Shown: positions 1 through 12,372 of the stretch, piece by piece
Numbering within the stretch: the stretch's first letter is position 1
Layout of the letters: each line of letters opens with the position of its first letter
Assembly (NCBI GenBank): GCA_905160935.1
Contig: CAJHZI010000547.1
Location: 863,001 to 927,000, forward strand
DNA length: 64,000 nt
Direction: 5' to 3'
Source: Enchytraeus crypticus
Taxonomy: Eukaryota; Annelida; Clitellata; Enchytraeida; Enchytraeidae
Made by a program: the position numbers and the translations under genes
The notes under the pieces: generated by a model
Told to the model about the DNA's origin: nothing
The model's database searches: none
The model's input: the letters and a program-made list of their open reading frames with translations, nothing else

Positions 1-2079
1 GCTCTGATTAACTGTACTGTACCGTCTAATTGGTGTTGGTTTATTTTGTTTTAGTGTGATTTCTATTTTGATTTTACTTTTAATAATTTTTTATGTTTGA
101 TTTGTTTTCACTTTATAATCTTGTCAAATGATGACGAATAAAGACGTAGATATACTTGTAAGTAGCACGTATACATGTATGTAACGTTCTAATTACCTAT
201 AATATACTGTATGTGGATAGTTTGAATCACAATTTCATTTAACATCTTTTCAATATTCCACTCTAGTATCCATGACATCTGAGCCAATGAAAGCGGGCTA
301 TATTATTTAGCTGAGCAGTGCAATACTATAGTTTCTTTCGTTATCTGAAAAGTGAATTCAGTTAGCAATTTGTACATAGTATAAGTAAGTGTATAATAAT
401 GAATGATTTAACATAGATAGAAAGAAGCGACTAAGGCGCTGCATATATGCATGATATAATAATAAATATATTTATAAAGAGCCGCTCTATGCTAAATGCC
501 GCAGAAGCGCTGAATGGGCAGTGAAGGTCAAGTAGCCTGGTGGTATAATGCCATAATCGGTGTAGCGACTAGAACTCTGCAAATCTGGAGTATGATTGAA
601 CTATGCAAATCTGGAGTTATGATTGACCAGTTGGTCTAATATATGTGCTACATGCAGATCTGTATTATGTATTTGATTTGTATATGTAATATGTAAGATA
701 AGTGCATATCTGGCCATGAAAAACCTATGGAATGACCTCGTGTGATCGCCTTCAGAAAATTTGACTTCCGCCTCCTACAGAATATTACCAGATAGTCGCA
801 AACGGCTATTTCGCTGTTTACGCTTGCTACTGATGTAATTGTTTCCTAGCTTATTCCGAATAATCTATGCTGCAATTTTTATGTTAGACCTATAAAGGAT
901 TAGAATATACTGAGACATTCGCGTATAAAAATGACTAATTTAAGACCTTAACTGTACTATCAAAAGTTCAAAAGTTCAAAACTGTACTTATGTTCAAAAG
1001 TTCAAAAATGCTATTATACTGCATGTATACATGTATTGCAGTTTGAGAGAATCTGTTGATCAGTTGTAAAGCTTCGAGTCACATGCATCATAACATAATT
1101 GTAATGTCGAATCACGAATGTTAAAATATAAACATCTCATCGTCGTATGTATATTCTGATCACAACTTTCATGAAACACGATTTTTGATTCAACGTAGGG
1201 TGACAACGAAACACCGCAGTATCAATGGCTCTATTTATTAGATTGCTGCAAAAGTATAGTTGACAATTAGTAGAATGCTTCGTTCGTTGACATTGAAAGC
1301 TATATTTTTAAGCATAAAATAGCCCTATTATAAATCACTTTCTATGCGATAATAGATATGCAACTGGTTTACTCAGGCTGAACTCCTGATCTGCCTTTAA
1401 TAACTTTTGAAGCACGTATTTTTATGTCAAAGATTCCTGATGCAAACTTGTCTGCATTTTTACTAACCTCTTCTATGAATTATAATTTAGTTTATTAGAA
1501 AATAACTGAAATACTATTTCACGAAATTCAGATTAATATTAATTTTTTAATATATCTAATCGCGAATTATTTAACTGCTGTTCTTAGACTATATTTTTCG
1601 TTTCATTCTATCTCTCTCTCTCTCTCTCTGTCTTAGTGCACTGCCTACTGGCAGGTCCATGGTATATAAAGCCTCATTTGAATCTTTTATAATCTTCTAC
1701 TGATTCTTTTTTATTATGGGCCCCATTGTTTATCACTAATAGTTACTAAATTTGATTAGCTTTACTATATTCTTTTGCATAGCCTAACTATATGATCAAC
1801 ACGAAAGCGTATCTTGCCAATGCAAATTAAGATGATCAAATTAAAAGAATAAGAAAAAGTAATCGATAAACGAGTATGATTCGACCGGTTCTTAAGATGT
1901 CACTATGTTATAAAATTTAGAAAGAGGAATACGGGCGGGCATATTAATATGCATGTACTTTGAATGCAGTTACACATTTTATTGAATTACAATTACCATA
2001 ATTCACTTTATTAAATGTGTAAAATATTTGAATGTGATAGCCTAAAAAGGTAATTATTGTTTTAATTGATTGGTCATAG
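1..2079. other. MMP-A intron (3' part), paralogous with the MMP-B intron 5
   Basis: No coding exon seen. Patches align with MMP-B intron 5: ~271-306 with ~32,598-32,640, ~1,140-1,240 with ~34,060-34,160, ~1,370-1,400 with ~34,300-34,330, and ~1,950-2,079 with ~38,003-38,130. MMP-B carries extra inserted elements between these anchors. A diverged tRNA-like A-box word (tagcctggtggtataatgcc) lies near 533. Confidence 0.7.
1611..1663 (-). mobile_element. LINE-F 3' tail (hairpin plus CT/GA repeat)
   Basis: A (CT)n run leads into the complement of the LINE-F tail, including the hairpin word ctgcctactggcag and ccatggtatata. The same tail follows LINE-F coding sequence at 61,220-61,625, which identifies it. 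Confidence 0.7.
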
Positions 2080-2238
2080 GTACAAATCTTCTGCAAGTTG
2101 CCATCCACGAGTTTGGTCATTCTCTGGGTCTCGGTCACTCCAATGTTCAAGGCGCGATAATGTATCCATACTACTCTGGATACTCTCCAAATCCACAGCT
2201 TGCTCCAGATGACATTGCTGGAATACAATCAATATACG
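2080..2238 (+). CDS. MMP-A exon: catalytic zinc site and Met-turn
   Basis: Begins after the acceptor tggtcatag and ends in phase 1 before gtttga, a rather weak donor (the paralogue has gtgtga). Encodes [20 protein letters not shown] followed by the Met-turn and the end of the catalytic domain. It differs from MMP-B exon 6 at only about four residues. Confidence 0.92.
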
Positions 2239-5200
2239 GTTTGAAACTGTTTAAATACTAAATTATTTTAAAAACAACTAGCAATTAGGGATATTGTATT
2301 AGTAATTTTGTAGTTAAATCATCTTAGAATATATGAGTATTTTTAATAATTATATTATTTGAAAAGACTCATATTATTTGAAATGATTAATTAAACCAGA
2401 TGAGGTGTCAAAGATGCAGTGTCCGTGCTTGAAATTAAGCTGGATAATTATAATATTTATAAGCCACTTTTGACATTATTATATTTTACATAGCTGCATG
2501 AAGGCATGTTGGCATTTGTTTTGTTTCAAGCGCATGTTTGTTTATCCTAACTGATTTGTTCGACTAGTGCTGTTTGTTGTATATTTCCATGTACATGTAC
2601 GCTTCCTATGCTTCTGACTCGTATCTGTGGTTGAACGGGAAGCGTATATTTTCACTTTGACGGTAGACTTCATTAAAGAGACATGCAGCCAGAAATTCAA
2701 GTTTTATTTTGAAATGTAGTTTAGAACTTTGTAAAACAGTACATTAACTGCTAGCTGATCGAAAGCATGTTGGTCATATTATCTATGACAACACTTATTA
2801 TGTACCTATAATTAGTGTAATGTATAGAGTATGCCACATAACAATTAATTAATTACATTACATTACAATTAATGTAATGTAACTTTATGACACGATATCA
2901 TTTCGAAAGTATTGGCTAGGTTTTTGCTCAGATAGCTGTAGCTTTGCCCAGTAGCTAAAACCGCTAATTGACCAGATAACTTAAAAACTCGTTGAGAGAG
3001 GGAAGGACCTATGACTCCGGGATCCTCTGAGTTTCATTCATGGTTTTAATAAAATAAAACTGTAATACATGATATTGGCATGTGAGACGATTATTACGGG
3101 TTGTATTGAAACATAAGAATCCTGAAGCACAAATAAAGCTTTTTACTTCATGAATTTGCGTCGCTGGTATTGTGAGGGCCTAGTAGTATTCTCTGGAATA
3201 GAAAACTAAAGGTAAAAGCTTATTTATTTGATAAGTCCATGTTAGGTATCGAAGCAGTTGGAGTTAATTTAAAATAAATAAGGAAAGACAAAAGAGTAAA
3301 ATAGTTAAAAATTGAATTCTGCCCTTGTGTAGGCGTAAGCGGAAGTAAAGAAATGTGATCAGTGTCCAAAATAATTTCGGCCCATTCTTAATAATTCCAG
3401 GTTACACCACTGGGTAGTAGTGATTTAAATATTCTGATACATTGATAGTAAGTAATACCGAATTTTACATTCCTTTAGGTACTTGCATAAATGTTGTCAG
3501 GGTTGATAGGTCAACATGCCTTCTACCAGCTAACCGTTAAGCTTCAGTTTCATGAATTTCTAAGTTACATTTCAAAATAAATCTTGAGTTATTAAGTTCA
3601 AATCTATCATCCTACTCCTGTCTCGAAAGCATGTCAGTGACTGGGCGATCACTGGATTGTAACCCTGGATTTATCTCTACTCTGTACAGCTTTCTTCGCT
3701 TCTTGCTAACTTTGACGTATATTAGTCATTAGACCCTGAGAAAGTTTCCGTTGCACTAAAAGTTACTTATTGCGCTCTGTCAGGAAGAATCAGTCCTACA
3801 TCTACCACAAGATCAACCACTAGATCAACAACCACTACCACAACAACGAGACCGAGAAACTCTATTTCTGTAGGAACCACTCGCAGGCTAACGACAACTA
3901 CCAGACCCCCACCCACAGAGAAATCTTATCCAGACATTTGCCGCAATCCAAAAGTTGACGCCATTGTTGTGGCCGAAGGCGTAACGTACGCATTCTCCGG
4001 TAAGAATAAAAATAATTTATTCAAAATTCTATCCAAAGTGTTTGTGCGCAAAGTCAAAATAAGCTGCAGTAATGAACTAAATTTAAAAGTGTATAATACC
4101 CTCACCAATTAACCGAATAAACGCCTAAATTAAATTTTACTCAGTCATTCGTCGAGTGGATATAAGTGTCTAATTGGCTAAGGACTTGAACTTTCACCTG
4201 CTGCTTCCCAGTTGATAAACTAAAGTCTCATGCCAATCATTATTAGCTCGTACAGTATTGGAGTAGCAAGAGAAGCAATAGTTTGTTTTGCTGTTGACAG
4301 ACAGAATTATCACAGAGAGAAGCTAAAAACTAAACATTTTCATGACCGTGCTCTGACGGCATTTGAACTCTTCAGCTGTGATAACTAAAAGCTGGTAAGC
4401 TAAGATTAACGTCAGTTAACCAGCTGCTATGATAACTAAAGGTTAGTTTTTCTATGGGCTGTTGTTCCCTATTATATTCACTAAAATTGAATCCTATTTT
4501 TACTATCATTATTCAAGCTACGATTGACCGATTAGGAACACTAATACATGTATACATAATCATGAATGAGTACGTTGCTTGTACACTTGCGCTGGGACCA
4601 GTGGAAAAGATATAAATGGTAATGAAATAACTCTGCAATTTCACTGTATGTCTCCTTTCTATCTTCCGCTTTCCTCTTCAAGTCTACATATGAGTGGATC
4701 TAAAAAATCTAGCATTACTAATCTCGGTCTGCTGCTGACACTTTTTTCATCCATTCTGACTTCTATGACCTCTTTTATTAAACTTCTCCTTAGTATATGT
4801 CCTATCCAACTCTTCTTCATACTTCTACATGCATTTATCAACTGTCTATTTGTACCATCTCTCTCTGGGTTTCCTCTTTTGTAAAATTTGGAGTCCAGCT
4901 AATCCTTTCCATTCTTTTCCATATTGATCCACATTCCTATTTCCTCTAGTTTCCTGATATTCTCCTTCCTTAAGGTCCATGTTTCACATCCATGTACTAG
5001 AGTGGTCCGCACCAAGGATTTTACTATCTTTATTTTTGTGTGTTTGTTTCTTTAGACTTTTTGGTAAAAGCTATTTCCTATTACCGAAGGAATCTTTTGC
5101 TTATGCAATCCTACTGCATATTCCAGTCTCATATTTTTCATCATCTGTTACAGTATGACCTACACATTTGAAACTCCCTACCTGTTCCAATTTCGCACCA

Positions 5201-5813
5201 TTTATTATAATATTGACTTCACTTCTATTCTGGGACTCTATCATCAATTTTGTCTTTTTGATATTAATCTTCATTCCGTACTTCAATGCCGCATCATTCA
5301 GACTATTCATTATCTTCTGTAGCCCAGTCTCTCTTCCCTCTACCATTCCTTGGTGATTATTACACTACTTTGACAACCAAACACACAGAACACTAAGAAT
5401 CATCATTTCTTGCATACAGAGAAAGAGCAGAAAAGAAAACCATAAGCAGTAGCCTGCATTTTTCTAAAACAATGCGTTGGTTTTCGAAATGCAGGCTACA
5501 GCTTTTGAAATTAGCACATAGGGTAAATATATTTTGCTATTTTAGCAATATTAATATATGTTGGTGAGTTTGTTTTACGAAGCCTGTTATTATATTTGTT
5601 TTACTGTATAGTTTTATTGTTATTATTTCAAAGTATTGAGGTACTATCGTATGCTGTACTTTGTATAATATTAAACATGAAGCATTAAAGAATTTCCATT
5701 GAAAATAATCTCATATGTAACTGACTGTCCGTGACAAACGCTTAAATAAAGTAGCTTTCGAATTGTTAATGCACTATCAATCATTCAATAAATCAATCAA
5801 TTAGTCAATCAAT

Positions 5814-5844
<31 letters not shown>

Positions 5845-6977
5845 TCAATTAGAATAAAAAACGTCCGGTTCCCTCCCATAAGGCAATGTCAGGGACGTCT
5901 CTTGCAGACCCTGCACAAACAGGCGCCAAAACACCACATGACGACGACTGAGTACCCAAAGGTCACAAGAGAAAGCGAGATCAAAACAGTCAAGCCCAAG
6001 ATCCAAGGCCAGTGGGTTAATTTATTAGCATCCTCATATTTTGAATTCATAAATAGTACACTTTTTATATATAAGAAATTTCCATATATTGATTAATTGA
6101 AAGTCGTATGATACAAGGCTATATAACGTCTGTCTTATGATCGATAATATTTATTAAGTAGAAGTTACGCCTGTACTACGTACTACATGTAGGTGTACAT
6201 TTGTGCAAAGATGCACACATAGGAAAATGGCAACTTGTAACTGAACCTGGATTTGAATTCGAACCTCTCAATCCTAAGGCGGACGTCATATAGTTATACA
6301 ACTGGCTCGTTATATTTAGAATTCTATCAAGTTATGTGGATTAACCTAGAAACTTAAAAATAAATTAATAAAATTAATTAAAGTTAGATGCAAAAGATTG
6401 CCGAAGATTGATATGTAAAATTTCTGAAAACTTGTTACCTAAGCTACGATTACACGAATCAAATGTTAAATATTTTAATACTTTTGAAAATAAATTTCAT
6501 TCAGATAACGACTATTACGTGCTAGTGGACGGTAGAGGGATTGCTCCCGGATATCCGAGAAGAATTAACAGTTTCTGGACGCAAATCAGCGGAAAGATTG
6601 ACGCCGCTCTCTACCTGCCAAGCCAGACCATTCGAGATATCAATGGAAAACCATCTGTCAGACCCGCCTATCTCTACATTTTTCAGGTTTTCTCGTTAAC
6701 TTTCTATAAAATGCGATGAACGTTTTATTTATCTTTAATTTTATTTTTTTGTTCATAACACACATGACATACAGTATGTGTTAAATAGTTTCCTTTCTTA
6801 GTTGCCGTTTTTGCAGTTTCGTTATTTCCTCCATTCATCTCCGTGGTTATTAGTAATCTATGTTATTATGAAATGGATATTTAACAATACTAGTAGGCAC
6901 TATTGAATGATAATTGGCTATATAAGAATAAGATCCAGTCATTTAATACATGCAATAAAGCTACAAAATAATTCTGC

Positions 6978-7023
<46 letters not shown>

Positions 7024-7116
7024 ATATATATATAATATTATAGTTTCAGATCTATTAAAACTCCTCCATTACATATTTTTAACTCACTCTAATAAAATTT
7101 AAAAAAATTTATATAT

Positions 7117-7169
<53 letters not shown>

Positions 7170-10100
7170 TCTTACTTCCTACTTTCTTCCATTTCCACAT
7201 ATGAGTGGGTCTTTAAATCATCTAACATACCTAATCTCGGCCTGCCCCTGCCTCTTTTTCCTTCCATTCTACCTTCTATGACCTCTTTAATAGACCTTCC
7301 CCCCTTAGAATGTGTCCTATCCATCTCTTCTTCCTATTTCTTAATACATTTATCAACTGTCTATCTGTGCCAACTCTCTCCAGGTCTTTCTCATTTGTAA
7401 CCTTTTGAGTCCAGCTAATCCTCTCCACTCTTCTCCAAATCCACATTTCCAATGCCTCCAGTTTCCTAATATCTTCCTTCCTTAAGGTCCATGTTTCACA
7501 TTCATACAATAGCGTGGTCCAATCCAAAGTTTTCACTATCTTTATCTTTTGTGTCTTTCTTTAGACTTTTTGTTAATAGTTCTTTTCTATTACCAAAGGC
7601 CGCTTTTGCTTGTGCAATCCTTCTGCATATTTCTGTCTCACATTTCCCATCATCGGTTATAGTATGACCCAAATATTTGAAACTCCTTACCTGTTCCAAT
7701 TTCGCACCATTTAATGTGATATTAACTTCACCTTTATTATTGGACACACTCATAACCTTGGTCTTTTTTATATTAATCTTCATGTCATATCTTAGGGCCG
7801 TATCATTCAGCCTATCCATTATCTTCTGCAATCCAATCTCGCTGCCCGCTACCATTCCTTGATCATCTGCAAATCGTACATCTTGCAACAAATTTCCTCC
7901 TACTTTTATTCCTTCTTCCAAGTCTTCCATGGCTTCCTCCATCATTGCCTCAGCGTAAATGTTAAACAGCAGCGGCGAAGAGCTACAACCTTGTCTTCCT
8001 CCAAATCCTATTTCACCTTCTTCTGAATATTCTTGTTGGATTTTGATTACTGCTCTTTGATTCATGTACAAGTTCAAAATTAGTCTTCTATCTCTCCAGT
8101 CAATTTCTATTCTTTTTAAGATATTCATCATCGGTATCCAATCAATCCTGTCAAAGGCCTTCTCGAAGTCTACAAAGCATATAAAAACGTCATTTCCATA
8201 TTCTAAGCTTCTTTCGCAAAGAACCCGCATTACTCCTATTGCTTCTCTTGTGCCGCATCCTTTCTTAAAACCAAATTGTGTCTTGCTCAGTATCATCTCT
8301 GCTTTCGACTGAATGCGATTATTTACTATCTTTAATAAGATCTTCGATGCATGAGGTATTAACCTGATTGTTCTGTAATCCGAACACTCCACAGCATTGG
8401 CTTTTTGGGAATTGGAATCATCACTGACTTGGTAAAGTCGTCTGGCCAAATACCTGTACTGTACACTTCCATACATACCTTCATTAACTTTTTGAGTGTT
8501 TCTCCTTCCAACATTTTCAAGAATTCTGCTGTAATTTCATCTATTCCCGCTGCCTTCCCCTTCTTCATACTGTTAATTGCAGAATAAATTTCCTCCTTCA
8601 TTAAATCGGGGCCCCTTTTATCGTCTTCTATGATATTCTCTTCTATTTTAAAATCCTCTTGAACTGGTTCCCCAGCCTTATCATACAATTTCTATACATA
8701 CTCTCTCCATCTTTCTTTTACTTCTTCCAGCTCTGTCTTCAATTCCCCATCTTTCCCCATTATACTTATGTTCTTTGCATCTCCTTTCTTTTTCTTATCG
8801 GTTCTTGTTAATATCCTGACTTCCTGGTATAATAGATCCGACCTCCCTTTTCTATCGTATTCTGCTAAATCATCACACTTTTCACTCCACCAATGATCTT
8901 TTGCTTTGTCTGTAATTCTTCTAAGTTCACTGTGTCAGCTTCTATATTTCCTTCGGCTATAACTGGTGTCAGTACTTTTGCATTTCCTCCTTTCATCCAT
9001 TTTGTCTAGCATCTCGCTTGTGATCCAAGGTTTTGTAGCTGTATTGGCTTTAAGAAAGCCATAAACTTCTTTTGCATCAATTTTAATAGCTTCCTTTAGC
9101 TGACGCCTTCTTTCATTTACCCCTAGTCTTTCGTAGACCTTCATTTCCTTAACTTTTCTTTCCACTGCTTTCTGAAACTGACTTATTTTCTTAGATATAT
9201 ATATATATTTATATATCTATACATATCTATATTGCCTTGAAAATTATGCTTTACTTATAATTCTTAAATCAACTGTCTTCATATCGGTAGTGAACATACT
9301 ACTTGGGATAGTATTGCTTTGATTCTTCTTATCCATTTAAACCTTAGGCATATTCTTTATTTTAATACCAGCAAAACGTGTATAACTATACATATCAAAG
9401 TTGATTAATCTGGAGTTGCAGCGAGACAATGTAATCGTCAAATAGCTGAAATAATTAATTGTACTTCTTTAGTGTGATGCGTAAAATTAGAAGTAATTTT
9501 CATAATCAAATAGTTTGTTATTCTCCTATATAACAGGGAGAGATATACTGGAGATTCCAAAATGTTAATCAGTTGGACAGCGGATTTCCAAACCTCATTA
9601 GCAATGGATTTCCAGGAATTCCTAAAAATATCGATGCTGCTTTGAGATGGAGTGGGAATGATCGAATATTCTTTTTTAAAGGTCTGAAAATTAAAATAGC
9701 TATTAAAGAGTGATGCTCTTAAAATTTAATTTTAGTTATGCACTTTACAGACGCACAGGCTACAGAGTTTTCTTGTTTAATTTCACTAACGATTCGCATT
9801 TTTTCGCAATCGTCGTTTTTCCTTGGCTATTTTTAATTGTTTCCCTTATAAACAGTACAATGCAGTGTAGTACACTGCACTCAGAGCCGATTGTGGATAA
9901 CCTTCACCACTCTGGGTTTCTATGCTGTCAATTCTGACATGCCTCGGCCGTTAATGTGGCTGCCAACAAAGTGCGAACGGGGCTCGTAATATTTTCGTGT
10001 ATTGAAGCGCTCGTAATTCTATATTTTAGTAGTTGCCTTAATATAAAAAAAATACTGACTAGGAAAGATTCCATTTTCTGCATGAACATTATCATTATCA

Positions 10101-12274
10101 CCATCATCATCATCATCATCATCTTCATAATCATCATCATCTTCATCATCAGCATTTTCCCTAGAATCCCAGTTTAACAAGTGTCGAGATTAGAAAATTT
10201 TGTAATTTCTGGAGCCCAGGCTCTCACTAACCGAATGCACTTTCTGGGGTTCGTTATTGCTTGGTTCTGACGCTGATAGAATGGAAATTATGCATCAGAG
10301 GTTGAAAACTCTTATTTAAGAACTCCTATTCCTGCAAAAGAAAGTATAATAGGAAGAACACGAGTGGAGAATAAGATTTGTTGGTAAGTAATTTCGGATT
10401 GTAAAAGTTACATTTGATAAAGTACGACTTCAACTATATCAGAATTTTAGAGAACAGCCGAATATTGACTTCAAAAGAACTAGTTTTCCGTAAAAGATGA
10501 TAAGAATTTAGAAGCCACAGTAAGCAAGAATGTTAACCAAACCGCAGAGTCTTAACAAGTAATTTGGCAATTTTAAATTTTATACTGAAAATCAGAGAAG
10601 AACGCGATGTTGAAAAGGAGACTCCAATTGAAATCTAGTAGTAGACTTATAAAAATAAAATTTTTGACTTGCTGCAAAACATGAGAAGATAGAGACCCAT
10701 ATAGCACTGAACGGCAGAAAATCAAATTCGAAATATTATGCAATCCGCTAAAATGATAATAAAGTTTAATATAGCTACAGTAGTATCTCAGTGATTCAAT
10801 AAATAAAACTCAAAATTTAATTGTGAATGATTGCTCGTTTTCAATTACCAGGAAGATACTAAATTGACAATTCTGAATCGCAGGGCCTGTTTGTTGAGAC
10901 TACAATCGGTTAAGCAGACAGATGGACGTCTTGAATACATCCATCTATCTGCTGGACACGTCTATTTATCTGTTTAGATACGCATTGAATTTTAAGAAAA
11001 CATATGCTTTATAAAAAACATTTTCAAAAAAAGTCACTTCCATATGTCTACAATTCTATCGACTTTTATGCATACATAATTCGACTTACATTATTAAATT
11101 ATTATTATTAATAATTATTATTATTAAATTAGTTACATTTCTCTACAAACAAATTATGTATTCAATTTTCATTTATTTTTATTGTAATTTCAAATTGAAA
11201 TTTAATTTCTTAAGTCTTTTAAGTCTCTTTTCGCTTCATTGTTTATTAGAACAACTTTATTTATAGCATGACATAATTGAATAATATCCAACAACTATCG
11301 CCTTTCCATCATAGATTCAAAAGAAACTGAACTTTTATTTTTAGTTTAGTTACTAATGTTATTTAAAATTAAACTAGATAGGATTTATGAAGTACTTCAC
11401 TGAATTGTAAAACGGCCGCCAGTAAAAATTTTATTTACCGTAACTGATTGATTCACTAGTTAACAGAAATGTTATAGGTTTTCATTACTTAATTTTGAAG
11501 AATAGAGCTTTATCTGGCGTGGGAACATTTAGGTAAGAATCACAACTTTATTTATTTGTGTAAATAGGACTAAAAATGCATTCACATTTCGAAATTATTT
11601 AAGCTTCAATTATTATAAAATACTCAACGTGCTTGTACCTAGAAATGACTTAATGAAAACATTGATTCAAATAACATTAATTGCATTTTAAATTGTTAAC
11701 AAACTATTCCAGGAAACAATTACTACAGATACAGTTTAGGAGTAGGTAAGGACGCAAACTATCCCAAACCAATTAATCTTTGGACCGGAATTCCAAACGA
11801 CATATCAGCAGCTTTTCAGTGGGTCAACAAGAAAACCTATTTCTTTGTTGGAACAAGATATTACAGATTCGATGATTATAACTTCCGGGTAAGCCACTCG
11901 TACTATACATAAATATAACTTTGCTAGTCAATATTTAACGTCTATTTCTAAATAAAGAGAAGACCATCGGAAGCTATTGCTGCACCATTCGAGCAAATAA
12001 CCATTAAGTTTAGATCTTCTCATTAATTGTCAGGCTTCGATCAATCTTTGGTCATTAAGTATAGCTTTACTCAGCATTGGCATTTAAACTTTCTGGGACA
12101 TCCTCTAGAGAGGGATATAGGATATTGAACCGTTATGCATGTAAATTACTTTATTGAAGTTTCGGACAATATGCTGTACTTGAGAAATTACAAGAGGACG
12201 TTAGATTTTCACTTATTTCTTACATAATTTATATGTAACATTTAATGTTCTTCGATATATATATTATAGGCCTA

Positions 12275-12372
<98 letters not shown>
